The notes under the pieces are model-generated. The model was not told the origin of the DNA. It saw nothing but the letters and a program-made list of their open reading frames with translations, and searched no databases. This document shows positions 42,790 to 52,198 of a stretch of 64,000 nt of DNA, piece after piece (position 1 is the first letter of the stretch; each line of letters begins with the position of its first letter). Source of the DNA: Thiosymbion sp942492625 (GTDB taxonomy: Bacteria; Pseudomonadota; Gammaproteobacteria; Chromatiales; Chromatiaceae); the NCBI GenBank assembly GCA_942492625.1, contig CALOFM010000016.1, positions 62,001-126,000 of the forward strand. Reading direction: 5' to 3'. Made by a program: the position numbers and the translations under genes.

Positions 42790-44151
42790 CTACGCCGCTC
42801 TTGCGCTGTTCTCTCGGTTGATGGCCTTGGCAATGCGGAAATACTGCACCAGAGGGATCCCGGAGGGGCAAACGTAGCTGCAGCACCCGCACTCGAAACA
42901 ATCGTTAAGATGGAAACCCGTCTGCATGGTCTCGTATTGACGCTTGCCGGCCAGCATACCCAGCTCCGCCGGATTGAGGTGAATCGGACAGGCTTGCACG
43001 CACTTCGCGCGCATTTGATGCAGGGCCACACCTTCTTCGGGATCTGGGCCGATTTCTCTTCCTCCGTAAGCACCAAGATCCCGGAAACGCCCTTGGTCAC
43101 AGGGACGTCCAGCGCGGACACGGATACGCCCATCATGGGACCGCCGAGGATCAGCTGCCGGGCATCGCCGTGAAACCCGAGCTGCTCCAGCACGAACCGC
43201 AGGGGCGTGCCCAGCGCCACAAGGTAATTGCCCGGCTGCCCGATACCCGGGCCGGAAATGGTCACCACCCGCTCGATCAAGCCCTGGCTATGGGGCAGCA
43301 ACGCCCCCAGCTGGGCGAGCGTGGCCACGTTGTAGACGCTCACCCCGACCGCTGCGGGAAAGCCGCCGCTGGGCACCTCCCGGTTCAGCAGGGCCTTGAT
43401 CATCATCTTCTCCGCGCCCTGGGGGTATTTGGTCTTCATGACCCCGACGGTTACGGATCCGTCCGCGGGACAGGCATCGCGGAGCGCATGCGATGGCGTC
43501 CGGCTTGTTGTCCTCGACACCGATGACGGCCTTGCTGGCACCCACCGCCTTCATGGCGATCCGGATCCCGGCAAAGAGATCCATGGAGTACTCCAGCATG
43601 ACCCGGTGATCGGTGGTGAGGTAGGGCTCGCACTCGCAGCCGTTCACCATCACGGTGTCCACCACCTGGCCCTTGGGCACCGTCATCTTGACATGGGTCG
43701 GGAAGCTCGCGCCGCCCAGACCCACCATACCCGTATCCTGAACGGCCCGGACGATATCCTCCGGCCCCATGCCGTCGACGTCTTGGGGCAAGTCGTACAA
43801 CACGTCCTGACTGACACCGGAATGCAGCTCAAGCAGTATCGCTTCCGCCTTGGGTCCGCGGGCCGTGGGCATCAGCCCGATCTTCTTGACTACACCGGTG
43901 GCCGGCGCATGCAGGGGAACAGACATGAACCCATCCGCCTTGGCGATTGGCTCCCCACGCACCACTTCCTGACCCTCGTGAACGATGGGGACGGAGGGTT
44001 TTCCGAAGTGCTGCGACAGTGGGAGCACCATTTCCGGGGCGAAGGGCAGCCGGCGGATCTCCTTCGCATCCGTTGGCTCCTTGTACTCCCGTGGATGGAC
44101 GCCGTGTGAGAAGGTCGCCTTCCCCAACCCGATCAGCTGCATCAGACCCAT
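42790..44151 (-). CDS. rnfC: Rnf complex subunit RnfC (two frameshifts)
   Basis: RnfC is the peripheral NADH- and FMN-binding subunit. Three frames join to about 450 residues. The first, 44151 to about 43490, has F-S-H-G-V-H-P-R-E and A-P-A-T-G-V-V near the N-terminus, then G-L-G-G-A-S-F-P-T-H-V-K and N-G-C-E-C-E-P-Y-L-T-T-D-H-R. The second, about 43490 to 43020, begins A-C-P-A-D-G-S-V-T-V-G-V-M-K-T and includes Y-P-Q-G-A-E. The third, about 43015 to 42790, has C-V-Q-A-C-P, N-P-A-E-L and C-F-E-C-G-C-C-S-Y-V-C-P-S-G. The second break lies within the first [4Fe-4S] motif, where two bases are in excess after C-I-K-C-A-R. All domain parts are present, so sequencing error is possible. Confidence 0.87.
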
Positions 44152-44190
44152 ATCAGTTTGCTCTCGTTCGTTTTCTTAGAGCCCGTCGTC

Positions 44191-47100
44191 TTACTGGTAC
44201 TTTTCCGCCCGCGCGATGAGCTTATCGAGTCCCTTCTCGCCGGCGTCCCAGGGCGTTCCCGGGTGGATGCAATCGGCGGGGCACTTCTCCGCCGAGCGCA
44301 CGATATCCTTGTAGGGACCACCCTTGGGATTGATCACAACGGCCTTCTTCTCATCGTTGTAGGCGAAGATCTTCGGATTGATGTCGATACACTCATCGCA
44401 GGTCGTGCAGAGCGGCGCCTCGATCCACACCGGCTCGAAGCCTTCCGCCTCGGCCGCCGCCGGGGCCACGCCGCCCTCGGCAGCGGGGGCAGCACCCAAT
44501 GCGGCCGCAAGCTCCGGCCCGCCGCCGCCACCGAGCATGGAGTAGAGACCCGTGGCGAGCTTCGAAGCGGTTTCGGCTCGCACCTGGTTGGCGATCGCCT
44601 CCGGGTCCACCTTGTCGATCAACCCGGCGATACCTTTGAGCGTCCTCCAGTTGCCGAGCCGCTCCTCTGTCGAGGCCACGAGCTCGGCGGCGCAGATGAC
44701 GCGCATCAGGTGGTTCTTCTTGTCCACACCCCAGACGAAGGGATACATGCCTTCGCGGTCATCCTTGTCCATCTTCAGGAACTCGGCGATGGGCACCATG
44801 TTCTCGTTCCAGGTATCCCGCGGGGCCACGCGGAAGTGCTTGCGGAAACGGCCCTCGCTGAGCGCGAACTCGGCAAAGGTCATGGGCAATTCCATCGAAT
44901 CCTCGTTGCCTTCCTCGTCCTCGAACTTGAGCGTATAAGTCGGCCAGTCGTCGTCGATGGCCGGATTGCCGTCAAGCGAAATGCACTCTTCCCAAGTCTC
45001 GCCGGCATCCGGGTCGAACACCACCAGGGGATAGGCCCGGGACTCCACCGCCAGCCTGCTCTGCATCTCGGAGGCGTCATCGGGGATCGCATGCTCCGGC
45101 TGACAGGGTGCGTAGATGTTCCACAGGGCCGGGTCGCCGCGAGTTGAGCCCGTCGATATAGCTTTCGATGAGATGCGTGTAGTGACTCGGGGCACCATTG
45201 ACCGTGTAGGTGGTCCGGTGGGCCATGCTGATCAGGACCATCTCCTTGCGGATCTCTTCCTTTCCGTGCCAGGCCGACCCATAGGGCGCCATGTCGGAGA
45301 CCTGGCCGATGAAGCCCGAGGTACAGGCCTGACCGCCGGTGTTGGAGTAGACCTGGGTGTCGACGACGAACACCTTGATCGGCATACCCGAGGCAATGGC
45401 CCGGGAAAGGTTCTGGAAGCCGATGTCGTACATGGCCCCATCACCGCCCACTGCCACCACCGGTGGGCAAAGCCGGAATTCCTCGTCGGTGAACTTGTTC
45501 CACTTGAAGTAGGCCAACTCTTCTTCCATCTGCGCGATGTCGTGCTTGCCTTCGAGCTCCATCTCGGCCATGCGGATGGCCTTGAAGCCATCGGCCATCT
45601 TTGCCATGTGTCCCTCGAAGATACCCATGGCAACCGACGGGGCATCTTGGAACAGGTGGCTGGTCCAGGGGAACGGGTAGGGATTGTAGGGGAACGTGGA
45701 GCCGTACACTGAGGTGCAACCCGTGGCGTTGATGAAGCCCAGGTCGGCGCGGCCGCGCTTGGTGGTGCCCTCGGTATAGCGCCACTTCAGGGTCTTGAGG
45801 TTGTCCAGGACCCGGGTGACCCATGCGAGCCATGCGGCATCGATCGGGGTGCCGGCCTTACCCCGGCTGAGCGATCCCGCGAGACTGGACAGTGTCAGGT
45901 TGATGTCCTTGTGCTCCTCGACGGCCCGTTGCACCGCTGCCACGTTGGCAATATCCATGGTATCGGCGAGCTTCAGCCGGATGTGCTGCTCCAGGCGCTC
46001 GATGAGGTCCGTAACCTTCTCCAGGTGCTTCTTCACCCGCGGCTGCAGGAGTGCCGTTACTGTCGCCGTGAACAGGTGCAACGAGGTCTTCTCGCCGCAG
46101 CCGTTGCAGGCGCCGTCGCCGGAGTCCATGGACCAGTAGGTCTTCTTGTCCAGGAGCATGGTCTCGAGCGCGCCGATCTTCTCATCCACGTCGTCGATGC
46201 GGATGAAATCGGGCGAGGTGGTGGGCAGATCCAGCCAGTAGGCCCAGTCATCCCGCAGCGTTTGTATCGCCTCCGGCGTTTGCTTCTCGATTACCAACGC
46301 ATCATCGTCGCAGATGGTGACGCACTCCATGCAGCCTTTGCAGGTGTATGGGTTGATGGTGATGGAGAAGAGTCCACCGCTTCCTTTGGCCTTCTTTTCT
46401 TTGTTCTGGTAGTAAGGCGGCACCAGGGAGAACTTGAAGTCCCCCATGGCGTCGTTGAACCAGTCGAACTCCTGCTCCAAATGCGGCTTGGTCCCGGCGT
46501 CCAGATCCGACTCGGCTATGGTCTCGGCGATGGCCTGGGCAAGAAGGGGACGCGCATCGAGATTCGCACCCTCCGCGCTGGCCGCCACTGCGCGCAGCTT
46601 CTTCTCGGTGGTGCGGACCGCCTTGCGCAAGTACTTAACCTCGCGCCCCTTGCCTTCGATCCGCTTGACGGTGGTCTCGAACACATCCGAGACGGAGTTG
46701 ACCAGACCCGGAATGGCGCTGTCGGGACAAATCGCAAAGCAGTCGCTGCAGGCCGTGCATTTCTCCGGATCCCACACGGGATACTCGAACCGGATCATGG
46801 TCATGTCCCGATACACGCCGGTGCTGGCGGGAATCAGGCTCAAGGCATTGAAGGGATCGGCCAGGTTCTGCTCGCCCTTACCCTTCTGATAGAAGTTACC
46901 CGTCCGTTCCCAGAACGCATGAACGTCCGTCTTCGGATCATCGCCCGACGGAAGGCGCCTGAGCATGATGGGCATGGCAGGCTCCTTCCGCATGCCGCCG
47001 CCCTCAGCGGAGGAAAGCACCCGCTTGTCGGTAATCTCGACTATCTCGTCGAAGCCACGCCGGATCACGCGCACGTTGTCTTCCACCACGCGGGCGCCCT

Positions 47101-49138
47101 TGCCGCCGAACTTGTCCTGCAGCTGATCCCTTATGGCCTGGAACAGCTTCTCTTCGGTGAAGCCGGCGACCTCCATGACCGGGGAAGCGGCGAAGAAGGC
47201 ACCTTGGAAGGCGGCACCCTGCATGCGGATCTGCAGCTCCAGGTCCGTCGCCTCGGCGCGGGCGATCTTGAAGCCATCCAGGAAATAGATCCGGATGTCG
47301 TTGTCGATGATGAACTTCTGTGATTGCGGAGGAATGGTCTTCCAGACCTCCTCGGCGGTCTCCAACTCGCTTTGGATGATGAAAACGCCGCCCTTCTTCA
47401 GGCCGAACAGCGGGTTGGAGTGCCCGAACACGTTGGGGTCGGGGGAGAGAACCGCGTCCACATAATAATACTCGCAGTTCATCCGAATGGTTTCAGGGGC
47501 CGCCGACAAATAGTAGGTCGTCGGCTGGCCCTTCTTCTCCGACCCGTATTTCGGGTTGGCCTTGACTTCGTACCCGAGCAGGTCGAACAGGGTCATGGCC
47601 AGGTTCTTACCGGTGGTGATCGCGCCCCAGCCACCCACCGAATGCATGCGGACCGTGATCGCACCAGGCGGCATGAGATTCGGGTTCTCGCTACCGCGAA
47701 TCGCGTAGTCTCTCACCCCCGGATACAGGTCCAAGATGTTCTGCTGGTGGATCTCCTCCTTGGGCGTAAAGGCCTTATCCCGGATGAAGTCAACGGACAG
47801 GTAGAAGAACTTCTTCCTCTTGCCGTCGGGGAGCATGTTCTCGATCGCGCCGATCAGGGCCTCCGGCTGCAGGTCGCGGCTGCCTAGGCCATAGGCCCCT
47901 GAGTAGATTGGCGATACGTCGCTCTGCGGCTTGGCGTAGGTTGGATAGGCGGGGTGGGGAATCTCCTCCTTGCGCCCGACGATCCCGTTCTCCACGCATT
48001 TCGCGATGGCGGCCCGGGTCTCGCGCATGATCGGCAGGTCCTCGGCCAGCGGCTGGTCGGTGCGCTCCAGAACGGCCACCCCTTTGCGTCCGCGTACAAT
48101 CTCGCTGATCAGCGCGCCGGGGAAGGGGCGCCACATGACGACGTTCACCACGCCAACCTTGAGCCTGCGCGTCTCGCGCAAATAATCCGCCACCGCCTCG
48201 GCCTGCACCAGCATGCTGCCCATGCCGACGATCAGGTAATCGGCATCCTCGACCCGGTAGGTCATCACGCGATTGTAGCGGCGTCCCGTGAGCTCGTAGT
48301 ACTCGTCCATGCACTGGTCGGTGATGGCCGGGATATGCTCGAAGAAGAAGGGGCGCTGAGCGGCCACGGCCTGCATGTAGCCGTCCTGGTTCTGCACACA
48401 GCCGGAGGTGGCGGGGTTGTCCACATCCCACACCAGCGGGACACGGCGGCGTTTCTCGCCGTACAGCATCCGCTGGGCCGGTGTCGGACAATCGATCAGG
48501 TCGTCGGGCCTGCCCAGGTACTCGGCGATGAGCTCGCGTTCCGGGATATCCACGGACTCGATCACATGGGTGGTCAGGAAGCCGTCCTGCCCCACCGCCC
48601 CGGGCGTGAGGGAAAGCTCCGCGATCTTTCGGGAGATGACGTTCAGGTCCGCTGCCTGTTGGGCGCTGTCTCCCAGGACCTGAAAGAAGCCTACGTCGTC
48701 GATGGCGAAGTAGTCGTCGTGGGCGGCATGCACATTGAGGCTGGTCTTGGTGATGGCGCGGCAGCCGATGTTCAGGATATAGGGAAGGCGCTTGCCCACG
48801 GCGCCGTAAAGGGATTCGTGCATGTAGACGATGCCCTGGCCCGAGGAGAAGTTGGTCGCCCGCAGCCCGGACATGGACATGCCGGCGGTCACGCTGGCGG
48901 CGGCATGCTCGCCCTCGGGCTCGATAAAGATCAGCGGCCGGCCGGAGACGTTTCTGTGGCCCTTTGCGGTTTCCTCCGCCCAATACTCTCCCATCTGGGT
49001 AGACGGGGTGATGGGATAGGCACCGGCAGCATCGCTCGCCTCCCGCTCGCACATGATCACGGCGCCGTTGCCGTCCATGGACATGCGGATACCGGGATAT
49101 TTGAACTGTTTGTCCTGCTGCTTCTTCATCATGACCAA
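44191..49138 (-). CDS. nifJ: Giant pyruvate:ferredoxin oxidoreductase (one frameshift, C-terminal ferredoxin extension)
   Basis: The enzyme converts pyruvate + CoA to acetyl-CoA + CO2 and reduces ferredoxin, or the reverse. The two frames (45,130-49,138 and 44,191-45,130) join to about 1,645 residues, against about 1,170-1,200 for common NifJ. Domains in order: pyruvate-binding Y-P-I-T-P-S-T-Q-M (about 41-49); gamma domain with H-S-V-G-G-W-G-A-I (about 500); ferredoxin motifs C-T-A-C-S-D-C-F-A-I-C-P (about 792) and C-K-G-C-M-E-C (about 930) separated by an extra helical stretch; C-N-G-C-G-E; an extra 90-residue helical insertion; TPP site G-D-G-A-M-Y-D (about 1230). After the frame change come about 330 residues that include an Ala-rich linker and C-T-T-C-D-E-C. 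It lies between rnfB and rnfC. Confidence 0.87.
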
Positions 49139-49236
49139 AACTCTCTCGTTACCCGTTAGCTATAGACTGCCGTCGAAATGGAAGGCCTTCAGGAGTCCCT
49201 GGCCCTCTGCGTTAGTTCACTGGAATCCGACCCCGC

Positions 49237-50106
49237 CTATCCCCTCGGTAAGGGCTCCATGCGGAGGATCTTCTTGGCGCCGCCACCCTTAACCGTTTTT
49301 TGATCCTCCATCCACACGATGGCACCCGTGGGACATCGCTCGATGGCGACCTTTGATGCAAGGTCGTTTTTGGAGTAATCGACCACCGCCAGATTGTCCT
49401 TGATTTCGATCAGCCCCTCCGGCGCATCCACCACACAGCGCGCACAGGCGGTACAAGCAACCTCGCAGTCATGCTCCGCTTCGTCGCCCTCGGAAAGACT
49501 CTTGCACGCCACCCAAAGATTGTGCGTAACGGGCTGGATCTCGAACAGATCCTTGGGACAGACCTCGACGCAATCGTTGCAGGCCACACAGTTGTCCTCG
49601 CTGACGATGGGCAGGCCATACTTGTTCATGTGGATGGCGTCGAATTCGCACACGTCTTCGCAATCGCCCAGGCCCAAGCATCCCCAAGTGCATCCCTTGC
49701 CGCCCCCTGACGCCACTGCGGCGGCACGGCAGGACTTCAGGCCCGAGTACTCCGCGCGGAAAAAGGCTACATGCGCCCCCCCGGCACAGGCCAGGCGTGC
49801 GACACGTTTGACGTGGTCGCCCAACTCCACGCCCAGGAAGCCAGCGATCGCCTCTGTCATGTCCTTGGAGTTCGGCGTGCACAGGGCCGGATCAGTCTCT
49901 CCTTTCACCAGTGCCTCGGCGAAAGGCCGACAGCCGGGCTTGCCGCAGGCGCCGCAATTGGCGTGGGGGAGCATCTCCTCCACATCGTCGATTCGGGGAT
50001 CCTCGTAGACGTACAGCTTTCGGCTTGCCACCGCCAGGATGGCAGCCAAGATAACGCCCAACGCCAACATGAACCCTGCTGCGGCGGCGATGCTCATCGA
50101 TGTCAC
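49237..50106 (-). CDS. rnfB: Rnf complex subunit RnfB (long ferredoxin-like form)
   Basis: RnfB receives electrons from ferredoxin. The 289-residue product has an N-terminal membrane helix (about residues 7-27), the C-G-A-C-G-K-P-G-C-R-P-F segment (about residues 51-62) for one [4Fe-4S] cluster and a Cys-rich part G-C-T-W-G-C-L-G-L-G-D-C. Ferredoxin repeats follow: C-V-A-C-N-D-C-V-E-V-C-P and C-T-A-C-A-R-C near residue 215. Enterobacterial RnfB is about 190 residues, so this is the longer, multi-cluster form. It is the first gene of the region and lies 98 bases before nifJ. Confidence 0.92.
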   Translation of the reverse strand: MTSMSIAAAAGFMLALGVILAAILAVASRKLYVYEDPRIDDVEEMLPHANCGACGKPGCRPFAEALVKGETDPALCTPNSKDMTEAIAGFLGVELGDHVKRVARLACAGGAHVAFFRAEYSGLKSCRAAAVASGGGKGCTWGCLGLGDCEDVCEFDAIHMNKYGLPIVSEDNCVACNDCVEVCPKDLFEIQPVTHNLWVACKSLSEGDEAEHDCEVACTACARCVVDAPEGLIEIKDNLAVVDYSKNDLASKVAIERCPTGAIVWMEDQKTVKGGGAKKILRMEPLPRG

Positions 50107-50575
50107 TTGATCAGGCTCCTGCCTATCCGACTAGCGACGCTGTCGAATCGCGCCGCGCCGACGACCAAGAGAACGGCCGGAGAAACAGGCCGGGTGCGGA
50201 CAAGAAAGAGACGGCGGTGGCGTTCGTTTCCATGCGCGAGGGAAACCTCAGCGGCTGAAATCAAATACGGAGTGCGGTTACTGTCGGCCTTTTATTTTCA
50301 ATCTGTTAGGCCGCACGATACATTTTTCTAATGAGGCGGTGGCGAGTAAACGCCGTACGGATACCCCACAAATCTCGATTGAGTATAACGCGGGGTCTGA
50401 AAGGTACGTTTGACCTGGCTCAACGCGCAAGGTAATCGCCGATTTTCAGCTTACCGGCACGGCCGCGGTGCGACGTAAGACCTCAGTGTGGCAGGTGCTT
50501 CGACAGTTCCCGCACAGGGCTTCGCCCCCGGGCGGGTATGTCTCGCCCCTTCGGGGCTGGAGATCGGCCTGCAGA
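50107..50575. other. Intergenic region between rnfB and the HIS7-type gene
   Basis: About 470 bases with no supportable gene. The 5' half is the only space that can hold the promoter of the rnfB-led genes, and an AT-rich patch at 50,283-50,335 stands out from the GC-rich surroundings. I could not fix -10 and -35 boxes. The 3' half lies after the hisHF stop. No tRNA or repeat array was recognised. Confidence 0.45.
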
Positions 50576-52162
50576 CTAGCCGCGTATCTCTACGCCAATG
50601 TCCTCGAGATGCGCCTTGACGGCCGATATGGGGACCTCACGGCGGTGAAAGATGCCGGCGGCAAGTGCCGCCTCCACGTCCGTTGCCTCGAAGACCTCGG
50701 CGAAGTGCTCGACCTTCCCCGCCCCGCTGGAGGCGATGACGGGAATGCTCACGGCATCACTGACCGCAGATATCAGCTCCAGGTCGAAGCCAGCGCCCGT
50801 TCCGTCCCGGTCGATGGAGTTCAACAGGATCTCGCCGGCGCCCAGCAGCTCGCACACCCGCGCCAGCTCAACCGCGTCCAGGTCCCTGCCCTCGCGCCCA
50901 CCCTTCACCGTGCACTGAAACCAGCAATACTGCTCGCCGTTCGGGCCCGGGCGCTCGGTACGCACCGTGTGATGGCGGGTCTGCTCGGGCGAACCGACGT
51001 AGACCCGGCGCGGATCGACCGAGATGACCACCGCTTGATTGCCATAGACCCGGGCGATCTGCTCGATGGAGCTGTCGCCGGACGGGCCTCCCGACTCCAG
51101 GTACCGCTCCACGGCAAGCACTGCATCGCTGCCGATGGATACCTTGTCCGCGCCGGAACGAAAGTAGGCCGAGGCCACGTCGAGCGCCGAGTAATGACGA
51201 CCGTCCGCGTCCGTGAACGCGCGAATGCCCCCACCGATGGTCAGGGGCACGAACACCTTCTCGGATGTGCGCTCCAAGACCTCCAGCATGGGTTGGTCCT
51301 GCAGAGGAAAGTCACGAAAGGCGGTGATGTTGAGGAACGTGATCTCGTCCGCCCCCTCCTCGTAATAACGCCGGGCCAGGTCCACCGGCTTACCCAGATT
51401 GCGGACCTGTCCCTCCTCGCGGACGTCGTACTGATCGCCCTTGGTGACCACCAAATCGCCGGCATCGTTGGCGCGCACGTCCAGACAGGCGATGATGCGC
51501 TTGGCCAGCCGGGTCTCACCGTCTGCGCGCGCCCACTCGCCGGCCGCCGGAACGGAAGAACCCGACAGGAATCTCTCCAACAGGCGCAGACCTGCCTCTG
51601 CGCTCTTCTCGGGGTGAAATTGAACCGCGGCCACCCCGCCCTTCTGCACCGCGCTCAGGAGCTCGCAGCCATAGTCGGAGCAGGCCAGCACCCAATCGGA
51701 GTTGGAGGGCTCGGGCACGGCATGGTAGGAGTGCACGAAGTAGAGCTTTTCACCTTGGTACCCGGCGAATAGGGGAGACTCCCGCAAGAGCCGAACCCCG
51801 TTCCAGCCCATGTGGGGAACCGACAGCCTGCCGGCCGGGAAACGGCGGACCTTGCCCGGAATGAGCCCGAGACCCGCGACACCGGGCGACTCCTCGCTGC
51901 CTTCGAACAGGCACTGCAGTCCGATGCAGATTCCCAGGAACGGCCTGCCCGCACTCAGATACTCCTTCAGCGGCTCGGCATAGCCCAGCGAATGAAGACG
52001 CTGCATGGCCGCCCCGAAGGCGCCTACTCCGGGAAAGATCAGGCGCTCCGCCTTCAAGATCTCCTGCGGCCTGGATATATCCGTGATCTCAAAGCCGAGC
52101 CTGCGGATGGCGTTGCGGAGACTGCGCACATTGCCGGCACCGTAATCGAGAAGAGAGATCAT
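50576..52162 (-). CDS. Fused imidazole glycerol phosphate synthase HisH-HisF, eukaryotic HIS7 type
   Basis: The 528-residue enzyme makes imidazole glycerol phosphate and AICAR from PRFAR and glutamine. Residues 1-200 form the glutaminase: nucleophile in G-I-C-I-G-L-Q near residue 75, and V-Q-F-H-P-E-K near residue 180. From about 225 the cyclase barrel starts K-R-I-I-A-C-L-D-V-R. It has the extended loop N-D-A-G-D-L-V-V-T-K-G-D-Q-Y-D-V-R-E, then G-G-G-I-R, D-G-R-H-Y-S-A-L and P-G-P-N-G-E-Q-Y-C-W-F-Q-C-T. Bacteria normally encode hisH and hisF separately. The domain order and the loop inserts are those of yeast and plant HIS7. No other his gene lies nearby. Confidence 0.92.
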   Translation of the reverse strand: MISLLDYGAGNVRSLRNAIRRLGFEITDISRPQEILKAERLIFPGVGAFGAAMQRLHSLGYAEPLKEYLSAGRPFLGICIGLQCLFEGSEESPGVAGLGLIPGKVRRFPAGRLSVPHMGWNGVRLLRESPLFAGYQGEKLYFVHSYHAVPEPSNSDWVLACSDYGCELLSAVQKGGVAAVQFHPEKSAEAGLRLLERFLSGSSVPAAGEWARADGETRLAKRIIACLDVRANDAGDLVVTKGDQYDVREEGQVRNLGKPVDLARRYYEEGADEITFLNITAFRDFPLQDQPMLEVLERTSEKVFVPLTIGGGIRAFTDADGRHYSALDVASAYFRSGADKVSIGSDAVLAVERYLESGGPSGDSSIEQIARVYGNQAVVISVDPRRVYVGSPEQTRHHTVRTERPGPNGEQYCWFQCTVKGGREGRDLDAVELARVCELLGAGEILLNSIDRDGTGAGFDLELISAVSDAVSIPVIASSGAGKVEHFAEVFEATDVEAALAAGIFHRREVPISAVKAHLEDIGVEIRG

Positions 52163-52198
52163 GACCCTACAACCTGTCGGATTGGGGAAACGCGCATT

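Noticed and set aside
42790..44151. Programmed frameshifting in rnfC
   Set aside because: No slippery heptamer or downstream pseudoknot was evident at either site, and other rnfC genes are not known to need it.
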